A DNA stretch of 64,000 bases from an archaeon (GCA_902812495.1 CADDZR010000006.1:1-64000), one strand, 5' to 3'. Positions 52,389-62,272 are shown, numbered from the stretch's first letter. Numbers and translations are program-made. The notes: generated by a model from the sequence alone, not told the origin.

Positions 52389-52826
52389 TTACCTCCTTGG
52401 TTTCTCCTTCCGCCCATAAACTAGTTCCTTAAGAGAAACACCGTTTACCTTGAAGACTTTCCACCTAACTCCTGGTATATCACCCATTGCCCTTTTCATC
52501 GAGCCGCCGATACCCTCAATCATAACCTCATCGTGCTCGTCAACGAAGTTAAGCGCACCATCTCCTGGGAGAAATGCTGTGACTTGCTTCCCGTTCTTTA
52601 CAATCTGCACCCTTACACACTTTCTTATAGCCGAGTTTGGCTGTTTTGACTCTACTCCAACCTTCTCAAGGACTATAGCCCTTGCCTGGGGTGCACCTTC
52701 CAGAGGGTCGGCTTTGTAATCAAGCTGGAGCATCCTCCTCTTGTACCATTTATCTGACCATCTTAGCCTCTGCCTCTTTAGCTGTATCTGTCTTGTTGCA
52801 AAGAGACCCCTAGGAGAACCTGACAT
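52389..52826 (-). CDS. rps12: Ribosomal protein S12
   Basis: A 145-aa decoding-site protein. [14 protein letters not shown] and [19 protein letters not shown] are the family signatures. A TATA box (52853-52860) 27-34 nt upstream points to a leaderless internal promoter in addition to read-through from nusA. Confidence 0.97.
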   Translation of the reverse strand: MSGSPRGLFATRQIQLKRQRLRWSDKWYKRRMLQLDYKADPLEGAPQARAIVLEKVGVESKQPNSAIRKCVRVQIVKNGKQVTAFLPGDGALNFVDEHDEVMIEGIGGSMKRAMGDIPGVRWKVFKVNGVSLKELVYGRKEKPRR

Positions 52827-52852
52827 ACGTTTAAACTACTCCGCGATGGTGG

Positions 52853-52860
52853 ATATAAAT
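52853..52860 (-). promoter_or_regulatory. Internal leaderless promoter for rps12-rps7
   Basis: Minus-strand AATTTATATCC sits 27-34 nt before the rps12 ATG, in the only 38-bp gap of this otherwise tightly packed operon, so the ribosomal genes can probably be expressed apart from rpoA and rpoB. Confidence 0.5.
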
Positions 52861-52864
52861 TTGT

Positions 52865-53308
52865 TCAATATGATGTCACTATCTGGACAGAAGATATATC
52901 GAAATACCTTCTAACAATAAGCCTAAGCCTCTCAGCGTTCTTTCCTCCTTCCCCTAGGACAGCACCTTTCTTCTTAGGGTCGACGACAACTACAAGCCCC
53001 TTCGAACCATCAAGCCTTTCCGTTACCCTTACGTCAAGGACAAATTTTGGATTGAGTGCATTCTTTACAAGCTCGACCATGTCGTCAGCCCACTCAACTA
53101 CCTCCACATGCCTCTTAACAGCCCTCTCTATGCTCTTGACAGCAGCACCATTCTTGCCTATCGCAAGCCCCATCTGACCCTTACTGACCAAGAATATTAT
53201 TCTGTTGCCTTTCTCATCAATTATGCAGTCCCTAGCAGTTGCCCCAGTCATTCTCTGGAAGAGGGACATAAGAGAGAGCTGTTCGGATGTAAGCTTTATC
53301 TCAGGCAA
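52865..53308 (-). CDS. nusA: NusA-like KH-domain protein
   Basis: A 147-aa archaeal NusA with two KH domains and no S1 or N-terminal domain. KH motifs are LAIGKNGAAVKSIERAV and VLGEGGKNAERLRLIVRR. It binds RNA and probably modulates transcription elongation or termination. Between rpl30e and rps12, as in other archaea. Confidence 0.92.
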   Translation of the reverse strand: MPEIKLTSEQLSLMSLFQRMTGATARDCIIDEKGNRIIFLVSKGQMGLAIGKNGAAVKSIERAVKRHVEVVEWADDMVELVKNALNPKFVLDVRVTERLDGSKGLVVVVDPKKKGAVLGEGGKNAERLRLIVRRYFDISSVQIVTSY

Positions 53309-53312
53309 GATA

Positions 53313-53615
53313 TCACTTCCCCAGAGCCTTTATCTCGGCGTCAGAAATTGACCTAACAGCCATTGCAGAAACCCTGTACGGGCAGCCTATTAACTTTGAA
53401 AGCTCAACTGAGCTCATTCCTGAGTATATCACGTGGAGCTTCTGCTTCTTTGCTTCAGCTTCAATCCTTTCAAGGAGTTTCCTTGGAACCGAATTTGTCA
53501 GTATAACTGCCTTCATTCCCTTTGAGTTCTTTGCTGTTTCCTTCGCACCTATCACGTACTTTCCCGACTTTACAGCTTCTTTGACAACTTTAGCAAGCAG
53601 TGCTTTGTCAACCAT
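53313..53615 (-). CDS. rpl30e: Ribosomal protein L30e
   Basis: A 100-aa member of the L7Ae/L30e kink-turn family: SGKYVIGAKETAKNSKGMKA, VILTNSVPRKLLERIEAEAK and VIYSGMSSVELSKLIGCPYR. Encoded 3 bp downstream of rpoA. Confidence 0.95.
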   Translation of the reverse strand: MVDKALLAKVVKEAVKSGKYVIGAKETAKNSKGMKAVILTNSVPRKLLERIEAEAKKQKLHVIYSGMSSVELSKLIGCPYRVSAMAVRSISDAEIKALGK

Positions 53616-53618
53616 TTT

Positions 53619-56600
53619 CTATCCCATGTATAGCTCTATCATACCTGTTCCAACGGGTATCGGAAGGCCAACTATTACGTTCTCAGTGACACCCTTCAGG
53701 TCCTCCACCTGGCCCTGCACTGCCGCCTCGGCAAGTGTGGGTACTGTTATCTCGAAAGCTGCCCTCGCAAGGACTGAGCTCTTTGACCCTGCAACACCGT
53801 GCCTGCCTATTTGCTGGAGAAAGCCTTTTGACGTCATCAAGTCTGCAACAAGGAAGACATGCCTTATATCTACCTCGAGGCCCTGCTCGTCAAGTGTGCT
53901 CATTATCTCTCTTACAAGTGCCGCCCTTGCAGCCTCTATACCTAGCACCTGAGCAATCTCGTGTATACTGTTTGTGTAGACCCTTGTCTTGTCTACACCC
54001 TCAACGTCAAGGACCTTTGCAAGATTTGAACCAGCAGTCTGGAGGAACCACTCTTCCCCTGCATTCACAACAGTTACTCTTTCTATTCCTGGGATCCCCT
54101 TCAGCTTCATATTTAGTATCTTGTTCCTCAGTGTAAAGAGAGTTGATAGGTCTGCATTTTCCAGATTAACCCTTATTATTTTTCTCTCCTTGTCTATCTG
54201 AACATTTCTCTTTCCTGTCTCGATTGCCTCAGCAACCTCCTGGAGTGAGGAGTCTGACTCCTTCAGCGCTTCTTCGTTTATGTAGAGCTTTATACCCTCT
54301 GTCGGGTCAACTTCGCTGTACTCAACAACGTTTGCAACCTTTGTAAATCTTATTGCCTTCGCAACCTTCACAGCCTTCTCGTTTGAATGCCTGTGCTGTT
54401 CATCAAGGTAGATGTCCATCGAAGGTGTTGACGGTACCTTCCTCGCGTCGACAAGTTCCATGAGCCTTGGAAGGCCGAGTGTAACGTCTCTCTCCCTTAC
54501 ACCTGCGTAGTGGAATGTTCTGAGTGTGTTATGAGTTACTATACCCTCTGATGTAACAAACGTCTCTAGCCCAGGAACACTTAGGTCGTAGACCTTCTCT
54601 TCACTGTTCTCAAGCTTCTCAACCTTTGTAATCACATCCCAGAAGATATCCTCATCCAACAGGTTGCGTAGATAGTTAAGCTCCAAAGATAGGTCCACAC
54701 CCCTTTTGGCTGAGATTGTTTCGAACATCCTTATGTATTCAGCCAGAGTGCTTCTCTCTATCCTCTGTGCGGAAGTTGCCTCTTCAATATAATCGTCTTC
54801 TATCTGGAGCATCTCAGCAACTTTCTTGAGCACATCGCCGAATCCGCATGTAAGACCTGGATAGGTGTTCCCAATTTTATTGCAAAGCTTCTCCAGCTCC
54901 ATTTTCTTTCCTTCAGAAGCAAATCCTATCTCTTCGCTGAAGATCCTTTCAAAGCCTGGGGTTAACGATATAACTATTCCGTCACTTTGCTCTATCCAGC
55001 TAGTATGTATTCCGAAGCTGGCAAGAAGGAGCGAAACATCTTCCGCCACCTCCCTCGATTTAAGCCAAAGACATACTCTGCCTCCAGTATCGATGTAACC
55101 ATGTTTCTCGAACATTTCTCTTAGTGTGTCTCTAGCCTGAAGCTTTTCAGTGCTTACAATAGAGCCTATACCTCCAGCTAAACCACCTGTGCCTATGAGG
55201 AGGCTCGATTCAGATGTACCTTTGTTCTCCTTCAGACCCTGAGAATAAACTGAGATTGACGTGTCTCGCGTATCTGTGCTCCGTGGAAGGCGCCTGACAA
55301 CTGGTATGAGGTCCCCGGGCCTCAGTTCTCTCCCCAGAACTGGTACAAGCTTACCGTTTACTCTTGTCACGAATGAGTGGTTATCAGTTGCAACTATTTT
55401 TCTGCCCGATCCCAGTTTAACCCTAATTAGTGGCCTTCTATGAACGTGTCTGCTCACCGACCTAACATTTTTCCACTCAACCCTTCCATTCGGACTTAGG
55501 GAGAGAACCTCTATCTTACTACTATAAGGAAGGTCCGACCACTCTGTATCTCCTTCCTTTTTTACCCCAAACTGATCCATTATCCTGTCGACGAACTCAC
55601 CTATCTTTACTTTTCTAACCACTCCTCCCTCCCTCACAAGTATCGATTCGTCAGCAGCTATGCTCATCTGGGTACCAGGCTCGCCTATTGATTGTGCAGC
55701 GACTATTCCTGATGCTTCCCCTGGTTCTACCCTTGAATAATCAAGTGCCTCGACAACCTTCTCAAGCACATTCTTTGCACCTTCTTCTGTAAGGTAGCTA
55801 TCTGAGAGCTTTGACAAAAGTTCCTCTGTCAGCCTTGGGTTAAGCTTTGACCTGTACCTTGTAACGAGTTTCTCAGCTTCTTCCTTTCCAAACTTTGACC
55901 TTGACTTGTTAAGGAGTTCGTATGTTTCTATAAGCCTGTCAAGGTTTACTGGCCTGCCGTGGTCGCTCTTTGCAGGATCGACACCGTCCTCACCATAAAT
56001 GAACTGTATTATATGGCCATGCGGATCCCTTACTGTAAGGTCGTATTCAACCTTTAGGTGTTCTAACGCGTTTACAAGCCTCCTCTGCATGTACCCGCTT
56101 TGTTGTGTTCTTACTGCTGTATCGACAAGCCCCTCCCTTCCGCCCATTGCATGGAAGAAAAACTCAGTTGGGGAAAGACCATCTCTGTAGTTGCTCTTGA
56201 CAAAACCCTTTGCCTCAGGAGAGAGGTCGTTTATCTGGAAGTGGCTAAGCGCTCTCCCCCTGTAGCCTTTAAGTATTCTCTTCCCCCTGACAGACTGCTG
56301 CCCAAGTGCTGCTGTCATCTGACCTATGTTGAGGCTTGAGCCCCTTGCCCCTGTCCTAGCCATTATCACACCTGCGTTTTCTGCAGGAAGTGCTCTGTCA
56401 GCTATCCTGCCCGCTCTATCCCTAGCTCTGGCAAGCTCGTTTGTTATGTAAAGCTCAAGTGCCTCCTCTGGAGAGAGTCCTCTCTCAACTGCAAGTTCTC
56501 CCTGTCTGTGCTTCCTTATAAGTTCCGCAACATTCCTGTACGCTTCCTCAATTGTCTCTCTAATCTCCTTCTTTGCCTGCTCAGGTAGCTCGAGCTCGTC

Positions 56601-58541
56601 AAAGCCGTATGTGAAGCCTCTCCTAGTAAGGAAGGTCTTAACAACACTCAGAACCGAGTTTAGGAACTTCCTTGCCTCTTCATTTCCGTAGTCCTTTGTT
56701 ATCCTGTGCAGAAGACTATCGGGTTCCTCAGCACCTATAACAGCCTTGTCGACAACACCGGAGATAAGCTGTCCATCCTTTATGACAACGTCGTTTGTTT
56801 CCTTTGAGCGGGAAGACTTTGCCCATTTTGAGGTTAGTACATAGTTGAGGTCCTTCGGCAGGAATAGAGAAAATAGCTGCTTCCCTGTGTACATTGGCTT
56901 TGGACTTTTTACAGCTGGTTCTGGAAGGTCTCCTTCGTACCCTCCTATTAGGGCAAGGTTGGAAAACTCCTCAGGAGTTAGAAGTGTATCATCCTTTGTT
57001 AGGAGGAATGCACCAGTAATGAAGTCTCTTATACCACCTATGATTGGGCCACCGTATCTTGGAGAGAGTATTTGATCCTGGACACGCATGAGCATCAGAG
57101 CTTCCGACCTAGCTTCCTCGCTCTGAGGCACGTGTAGATTCATCTCATCTCCGTCAAAGTCAGCATTGTACGGAGGGCAGACAGAAGGGTGAAGCCTGAA
57201 GGTTCTGTACGGAAGAACCTTTACATAATGTGCCATTACAGACATTCTGTGTAACGATGGTTGTCTGTTGAAGAGTACAATATCCCCATCCATTAAATGT
57301 CTCTCAACTATATAGCCAGGTCCAAGAGAGTCTGCAAGTGCTTTTCTGTCGCTTGCGAAGTCAAGCCTTATCTTGACACCGTCCGGCCTTATAACATAGT
57401 TCGCCCCTGGATGCTCAGAAGGTCCCCTGATAACAAGCTCCCTCAGAAATTCAACATTCCAAGAGGAAACCTTCTCTGGGACAGTAAGCTTCCTTGCAAC
57501 ATCGTACGGCACACCAACCTCGCTTATGTCTAGGTTTGGGTCAGGACTTATGACAGTCCTGCTCGAAAAGTCAACCCTTTTTCCTGAAAGGGAACCTCTG
57601 AACCTACCTTCCTTGCCCTTTAGCCTCTGACTTAGCGTTTTTAGTGGCCTTCCGGAGCGGTGGTGAGCCTGCGGTATGCCTGAGACCTCATTGTCAAAAT
57701 ACGTTGTTACGTGATAATGGAGGAGATCCATAAGGTCCTGAACAATTAAGTGTGGTGTACCCGATTCCTTGCTCTCCTTTAGCCTCTGGTTTACCCTTAA
57801 AATATCGACAAGCTTGTGTGTCAGATCATCCTCCGATCTCATTCCAGATTCAAGTGTTATCGAAGGCCTTACAGTTAGAGGTGGAACAGGTAGAACCTGC
57901 AGGACGAACCATTCCGGCCTCGCTGCCTTTGGATTCATTCCAAGTAGCTCGATGTCCTCATTTGTTATTCTCTCCAGCCTTTCTCTTATCGCTACGGGAA
58001 GAAGTCTTGTTGCCCCACCCTCCTCAGTTATCTCGTGAAATATCGTGGGCTTCGTGAACTCAATTTGGTACTGTTGCTTGCCGCAATGAGGGCATAGTTT
58101 TACTTTCTTAGCCTTTGAAATAATCTCTTTTGCCACGTTTTCTGGAAGCATTGGTGTGTAGTCTTTCTTGCTTGAGAGCTTTGCCCTGTAAGCGTCTAGC
58201 TCTTGCTGCGGTAACAGTATCCTTCCGCAGTTCCTACAAGTAGTTTGAAGAAGCTTGTTTATCTCTTCAACAAACGCTATATGTAGTACTGGTTCTGCAA
58301 GCTCTATATGGCCGAAGTGACCTGGGCATCTCCCAGCAGGATTGCCGCATGTTGCACATTTTTGCCCAGGTTCAAGTGTCCCAAGCCTGCTGTCCATCAG
58401 CCCTCCTTGTACAGGCATTCCGTCCTCATCGTATGTTTCGGGCTGTGTTATCTCTGCAACAGAGTACTTCCTAACTTCATTTGGAGAGAAAACAGCAAAG
58501 GAGATACCTCCAATTGTCTTTAAGGCCTGTTCCATTGCCAT
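53619..58541 (-). CDS. rpoA: RNA polymerase subunit A (A'+A'' unsplit) with intein
   Basis: The 1640-aa precursor yields a 1261-aa unsplit A subunit after removal of a 379-aa intein. N-terminal zinc ligands CATCGNPAGRCPGHFGH, CRNCGRILL and CPHCGKQQYQ are present. The catalytic Mg loop is NADFDGD at 459-465 (D461, D463, D465). The A'' part carries the bridge helix and the trigger loop, split by the intein at GEPGTQM/TLRTFHYAG. Most archaea split this gene into rpoA1/rpoA2; a single gene is typical of Thaumarchaeota and relatives. It lies 3 bp after rpoB. Confidence 0.98.
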   Translation of the reverse strand: MAMEQALKTIGGISFAVFSPNEVRKYSVAEITQPETYDEDGMPVQGGLMDSRLGTLEPGQKCATCGNPAGRCPGHFGHIELAEPVLHIAFVEEINKLLQTTCRNCGRILLPQQELDAYRAKLSSKKDYTPMLPENVAKEIISKAKKVKLCPHCGKQQYQIEFTKPTIFHEITEEGGATRLLPVAIRERLERITNEDIELLGMNPKAARPEWFVLQVLPVPPLTVRPSITLESGMRSEDDLTHKLVDILRVNQRLKESKESGTPHLIVQDLMDLLHYHVTTYFDNEVSGIPQAHHRSGRPLKTLSQRLKGKEGRFRGSLSGKRVDFSSRTVISPDPNLDISEVGVPYDVARKLTVPEKVSSWNVEFLRELVIRGPSEHPGANYVIRPDGVKIRLDFASDRKALADSLGPGYIVERHLMDGDIVLFNRQPSLHRMSVMAHYVKVLPYRTFRLHPSVCPPYNADFDGDEMNLHVPQSEEARSEALMLMRVQDQILSPRYGGPIIGGIRDFITGAFLLTKDDTLLTPEEFSNLALIGGYEGDLPEPAVKSPKPMYTGKQLFSLFLPKDLNYVLTSKWAKSSRSKETNDVVIKDGQLISGVVDKAVIGAEEPDSLLHRITKDYGNEEARKFLNSVLSVVKTFLTRRGFTYGFDELELPEQAKKEIRETIEEAYRNVAELIRKHRQGELAVERGLSPEEALELYITNELARARDRAGRIADRALPAENAGVIMARTGARGSSLNIGQMTAALGQQSVRGKRILKGYRGRALSHFQINDLSPEAKGFVKSNYRDGLSPTEFFFHAMGGREGLVDTAVRTQQSGYMQRRLVNALEHLKVEYDLTVRDPHGHIIQFIYGEDGVDPAKSDHGRPVNLDRLIETYELLNKSRSKFGKEEAEKLVTRYRSKLNPRLTEELLSKLSDSYLTEEGAKNVLEKVVEALDYSRVEPGEASGIVAAQSIGEPGTQMSIAADESILVREGGVVRKVKIGEFVDRIMDQFGVKKEGDTEWSDLPYSSKIEVLSLSPNGRVEWKNVRSVSRHVHRRPLIRVKLGSGRKIVATDNHSFVTRVNGKLVPVLGRELRPGDLIPVVRRLPRSTDTRDTSISVYSQGLKENKGTSESSLLIGTGGLAGGIGSIVSTEKLQARDTLREMFEKHGYIDTGGRVCLWLKSREVAEDVSLLLASFGIHTSWIEQSDGIVISLTPGFERIFSEEIGFASEGKKMELEKLCNKIGNTYPGLTCGFGDVLKKVAEMLQIEDDYIEEATSAQRIERSTLAEYIRMFETISAKRGVDLSLELNYLRNLLDEDIFWDVITKVEKLENSEEKVYDLSVPGLETFVTSEGIVTHNTLRTFHYAGVRERDVTLGLPRLMELVDARKVPSTPSMDIYLDEQHRHSNEKAVKVAKAIRFTKVANVVEYSEVDPTEGIKLYINEEALKESDSSLQEVAEAIETGKRNVQIDKERKIIRVNLENADLSTLFTLRNKILNMKLKGIPGIERVTVVNAGEEWFLQTAGSNLAKVLDVEGVDKTRVYTNSIHEIAQVLGIEAARAALVREIMSTLDEQGLEVDIRHVFLVADLMTSKGFLQQIGRHGVAGSKSSVLARAAFEITVPTLAEAAVQGQVEDLKGVTENVIVGLPIPVGTGMIELYMG
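54528..55664 (-). mobile_element. Intein in RpoA, Ser1 type, endonuclease motifs eroded
   Basis: Residues 960-1338. The extein breaks between M959 and T1339 in the trigger loop. Splice blocks: Ser1 (SIAADESILVREGG), block B VATDNHSFVT, block F KVYDLSVPGLETFVT and terminal GIVTHN, with +1 Thr. LAGLIDADG motif 1 is reduced to LIGTGGLAGG (Gly at about 1123 where an acid is expected), and motif 2 to LREMFEKHG (H1147 for the catalytic Asp). Splicing parts look intact; homing activity is unlikely. Confidence 0.93.
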
Positions 58542-58544
58542 TTT

Positions 58545-61500
58545 CTATATCCTCCCCTTGAGTATCAGCCTCGGAGCGATATTTAGGCTCATCATCTCCT
58601 GCAGAAGAAGCTTGAATGCATACGCAACAACTACAGGAGAGACGGTTGCCTGTTCCCCGTCAATCCTGCAAACATACTTTCTCTGCTTCATATCGTAGTA
58701 TGCAATTAAGCCGCACTTCTCACACACATATATCTCTGTCTTGTCTGCTTCGTCCAGAAGTCTATCCTTCAGTACCATAGAGGCACCGTATGCTATAAGG
58801 CAGTCTCTTTCCATCTCTCCAAACCTCAGGCCACCTCCCCTCGCCCTTCCCTCTGTCGGCTGCTTGGTTAACATTTGGACCTGTCCCCTTGCCCTTGCGT
58901 GTATCTTGTCTGCAACCATGTGATGGAGCTTCTGGTAGTAAACAACACCTATGAACACATCAGCACTAAACCTCTTGCCTGTCTTCCCGTCGTACATGAC
59001 CTCCCTTCCTGTTGGCTCAAAACCATTCTTTTCCAGAACTTTCTCAAGGTCGCTCACCTCCTCCCCTGCAAAGGCTGTTCCGTCGACAGGGTATCCCCTC
59101 AGTGCAGCTGCCTTACCAGCTATCGACTCTATAAATTGACCTACAGTCATTCTTGAGGGAAAGGCGTGTGGATTTATTATTATGTCTGGGACTATTCCAT
59201 CCTCCGTGTATGGCATGTCCTCCTGAGGCACTATCAACCCAATAACACCCTTCTGGCCATGTCTTGATGCAAACTTGTCTCCTATCTCAGGCACCCTCAT
59301 GTCCCTGACCCTTACCTTATACATCTTTCCTCCTTCTACATTCTCTGTCATGAAAACAGCATCTACAACGCCTGATTCGGAAGGCCTTACTGATACGGAA
59401 GTGTCCCTCTTGTATGGGCCCTTTATCTCGAATTCCTTGTACTCCTCCATAAACCTAGGAGGACTCGTTCTCCCTATAACCACATCACCTCCTTGAACAA
59501 CTGCCTCATGTGAAACAACACCGTCAGCCTCCAGAAGCCTGTAATACTTCTCACCCCTGTAACCTCTGACGTTTGAGTCTGGAGTTGGTATCTCGAAAGT
59601 GTCCCTCATACCTCCAAGGTACTGCTTTGCCTCTGCCTCGTAGAGCCTGTAGAAGAAAGACCTAGCAAGCCCCCTCTCTATGCTTGACTTGTTTATTATT
59701 ATTGCATCCTCTATGTTGTATCCTTCAAAGGAAAGGACAGCAACAATACAGTTCTGACCTATTGGTCTCTCATCAATCTTGAGAAGGTCCAAGGTTCTTG
59801 TTCTGACAAGGGGTGCCTGTGGACTTACAAGCATGTGTTGCCTCACATGGGGCGAGATTGGATATGTAGGACTCGAGAAGCCAAGAGACTGCTTTGCCAT
59901 TGCAGATTCATACGTGTTCCTTGGCGACTGGTTATGCTCAGGATAAGGTATTATGGATGCTGAAACACCGAACATAGCAGCGGGGAATAATTCAAGATGT
60001 GTGTGCTTTGAGGTTATTTCGTCTTCGTTCATTGCAACGAGGCAGTTCTCTTCCTCATTAGCATCTATCAGCTCTATAACACCTTGGTCAACAAGATCCC
60101 TCCAGGAAAGCTGGCCGGAAGAAACCTTTTCAACAAGCTCTGGAGTTAGGAGAGACTTACCATTCTCAACAACTACAAGTGGCCTCAGAACCCTTCCTGC
60201 GCTGAGGCTAATGTAAAGCCTTGAGTAGGCCTTAGGATTTATTGGAGGGACAAAGAGAATGCTTGCGCTCGGGTTTATCTGACCCTCTCTCCTAAGCCTC
60301 CTAAACGCCTTTGCAAGTCTTTCCCCATCGTCAACGTAACCAACAAATCTACCGTCTATGAATATCCTACATCCGCTTGTCTGAAGTTTCTCGTCCGATT
60401 CCTTTATTGGCCTTGCACCAAGGTCCCAGAGCTTTTCCTCAACCTCCTGGCTGGGCACACCTACAGAAATTATTGCAGAAAGGGCAAGGTTCTTCACAAG
60501 GCCGCAATTAACTCCCTCAGGTGTCTCGCTAGGACATATCCTGCCAAAGTGAGTTGCGTGCAGGTCCCTTGCCTCGAAGTTTGGCTGGCTCCTAGAAAGA
60601 GGAGACTGGACCCTCCTTAGATGGCTGAGAGTGCTTAGGTAGTTTGTCCTGTCGAGAAGTTGTGTAACTCCTACCTTTCCCCTCCCCCAGTTTCCTGTTG
60701 CAATTGCGTTGTTCAGCTTGTCCGTTATTATGCCGGTCCTGATTGATGCCCCAACTACACCTGAACCCCTCTTTTGCGGTGTTTTCTCAAGCTGGTACTT
60801 TAGATCCTTGATGAGGTTCCTGAACGCAGTCCTGAAGAGATCTGCAAGCATCTGCCCTGCAAATTTTATAACTTTGTTTCCGTAATGGTCCTTGTCATCC
60901 TGTTCTATCCAGCCGAGTCTCAGCTCAATTAGTTTGCATGCTGCCTCTCCTAAAAACATCGCCTTATCATACCTCTTCTCCTCTGTCTTTCCGAGATGCG
61001 GGAGGAGACCCCAATCAAGAACTGTCAGTGCTCTCTTTATCCTGAACTCCTCAAGCATTCCGTGAGCAACCCTGTTACCTATGTAGACAAGTGCGTCCTT
61101 CTCAGTCGGCGCTTCGGCAGCCTTATCGAAGGATATCTCTAGCATGTCCTGTATCTCCGGCTTCGGTGAAACAGCATTTGCTATCTCCTTGTCTGACTTT
61201 AGACCAAGCGCTCTCATGACGATGACAAAAGGAAGGTCGACAGGGCAGCTGGGTATCTTGACTGTTATCGCCCCGTCCTGCTTCATAGTAACCTCCAGCT
61301 TTGACCTGTAACCTACGACGGAAGAGTATACCCTTGCCTTGTAAACAATGTTTCCGCCGCTCTTCTCCGCATCTACAAGTATCTTGTTTGGCGAGAGGTC
61401 TTCGAGACCAACTATTACCCTCTCTGAACCGTTAATTATGAAGTAGCCACCCGGGTCGTTCGGGTCCTCCCCTGCTTCAATGAGCTGCTCCCTTGTTAAG

Positions 61501-61907
61501 TTTGCAAGCTGGCACAGGTCAGATTTTACCATGACAGGCAAGTCTCCTATGTGTTGATTTGACGTGTCCCTAGGCAAGCCTTCTTCCTCTATAGTCATCT
61601 CGAGATAGATCGGGGCAGAATAGGTTAGGTTTCTAAGCCTCGCTTCCATGGGGTAAACACTGCTTACAGAGCCGTCTATCTCCACTACCCTTGGTGTCCC
61701 TACTGTTATCCTTCCAAGCTTTATCTTGTAAGGTGTACTTCCAGCCTCAATCTCAACCTCTCCTACTTCGTCAACTATGCTCTGCATGCCTCTCATAACA
61801 AAGTCGTTGTAGCTGTTAAGGTGCTGCCTTGCTATTCCTTCCCTTTCGAGCATATCCTTAAGGACAATCCATCCTGAATTACCTGAGTCTTTCTTGCTCA
61901 TCATCAT
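58545..61907 (-). CDS. rpoB: RNA polymerase subunit B (unsplit)
   Basis: A 1120-aa second-largest subunit in one piece, with no intein seen. Family stretches are ERVIVGLEDLSPNK, GRICPSETPEGVNCGLVKNL, GYNIEDAIIINKSSIERG, GDKFASRHGQKGVIGLIV, and a C-terminal zinc site CEKCGLIAYY with CRIDG. The start overlaps the rpoH stop by 4 bp. Confidence 0.97.
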   Translation of the reverse strand: MMMSKKDSGNSGWIVLKDMLEREGIARQHLNSYNDFVMRGMQSIVDEVGEVEIEAGSTPYKIKLGRITVGTPRVVEIDGSVSSVYPMEARLRNLTYSAPIYLEMTIEEEGLPRDTSNQHIGDLPVMVKSDLCQLANLTREQLIEAGEDPNDPGGYFIINGSERVIVGLEDLSPNKILVDAEKSGGNIVYKARVYSSVVGYRSKLEVTMKQDGAITVKIPSCPVDLPFVIVMRALGLKSDKEIANAVSPKPEIQDMLEISFDKAAEAPTEKDALVYIGNRVAHGMLEEFRIKRALTVLDWGLLPHLGKTEEKRYDKAMFLGEAACKLIELRLGWIEQDDKDHYGNKVIKFAGQMLADLFRTAFRNLIKDLKYQLEKTPQKRGSGVVGASIRTGIITDKLNNAIATGNWGRGKVGVTQLLDRTNYLSTLSHLRRVQSPLSRSQPNFEARDLHATHFGRICPSETPEGVNCGLVKNLALSAIISVGVPSQEVEEKLWDLGARPIKESDEKLQTSGCRIFIDGRFVGYVDDGERLAKAFRRLRREGQINPSASILFVPPINPKAYSRLYISLSAGRVLRPLVVVENGKSLLTPELVEKVSSGQLSWRDLVDQGVIELIDANEEENCLVAMNEDEITSKHTHLELFPAAMFGVSASIIPYPEHNQSPRNTYESAMAKQSLGFSSPTYPISPHVRQHMLVSPQAPLVRTRTLDLLKIDERPIGQNCIVAVLSFEGYNIEDAIIINKSSIERGLARSFFYRLYEAEAKQYLGGMRDTFEIPTPDSNVRGYRGEKYYRLLEADGVVSHEAVVQGGDVVIGRTSPPRFMEEYKEFEIKGPYKRDTSVSVRPSESGVVDAVFMTENVEGGKMYKVRVRDMRVPEIGDKFASRHGQKGVIGLIVPQEDMPYTEDGIVPDIIINPHAFPSRMTVGQFIESIAGKAAALRGYPVDGTAFAGEEVSDLEKVLEKNGFEPTGREVMYDGKTGKRFSADVFIGVVYYQKLHHMVADKIHARARGQVQMLTKQPTEGRARGGGLRFGEMERDCLIAYGASMVLKDRLLDEADKTEIYVCEKCGLIAYYDMKQRKYVCRIDGEQATVSPVVVAYAFKLLLQEMMSLNIAPRLILKGRI

Positions 61908-62185
61908 GCCTCCACAACATATCTGTAGTATACAGTACTGCCTGCTGTCTCACTCCTTCTTGTTATCCTAATAAGGTCACCAGGCTTTGCGCCTATCTCT
62001 TTAACCATGGGGTCCGAGGAAAGTATGTACGGGAACTGGCTTAGAGATGCGTTGTACTTCTTTGCAACTTCTGCAGCCTCCTCCTTTGAAAGAAGCTCAT
62101 GTTTTGGGACAAGGAAATGCGTGCTTACTTTAAACTGCTGCACAGGTTTGGTTGCTTCTTCCTTTTTTATTTTCTTGCTTGGCAT
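61904..62185 (-). CDS. rpoH: RNA polymerase subunit H (Rpb5-like)
   Basis: A 93-aa subunit equal to the C-terminal domain of eukaryotic Rpb5. STHFLVPKHELLSKEEAAEV and LSQFPYILSSDPMVKEIGAKPGD-like segments identify it. The first gene of the operon, with GGAGGAG before the ATG and a TATA box near 62264-62272. Confidence 0.95.
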   Translation of the reverse strand: MPSKKIKKEEATKPVQQFKVSTHFLVPKHELLSKEEAAEVAKKYNASLSQFPYILSSDPMVKEIGAKPGDLIRITRRSETAGSTVYYRYVVEA

Positions 62186-62263
62186 TTTATTGTTCTCCTC
62201 CTTCCATAAAAAACAGTAACCTTTTCATAAAATACACTGGGTGCAATGACGCTTTTTCAGCCC

Positions 62264-62272
62264 AATATATAG
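62264..62272 (-). promoter_or_regulatory. TATA box of the RNA polymerase operon
   Basis: Minus-strand CTATATATTGG lies about 80 nt upstream of the rpoH ATG. A leader of roughly 50-60 nt follows, ending in GGAGGAG, so this operon, unlike many others here, is not leaderless. Confidence 0.5.

Noticed and set aside
53735-54136. 133-codon plus-strand frame inside rpoA
   Set aside because: It is antisense to the highly conserved A'' region; its sequence is Leu/Ser/Gln-rich with no family signs.
57752-58057. Plus-strand frame inside the 5' part of rpoA
   Set aside because: Antisense to conserved polymerase sequence without start signals.
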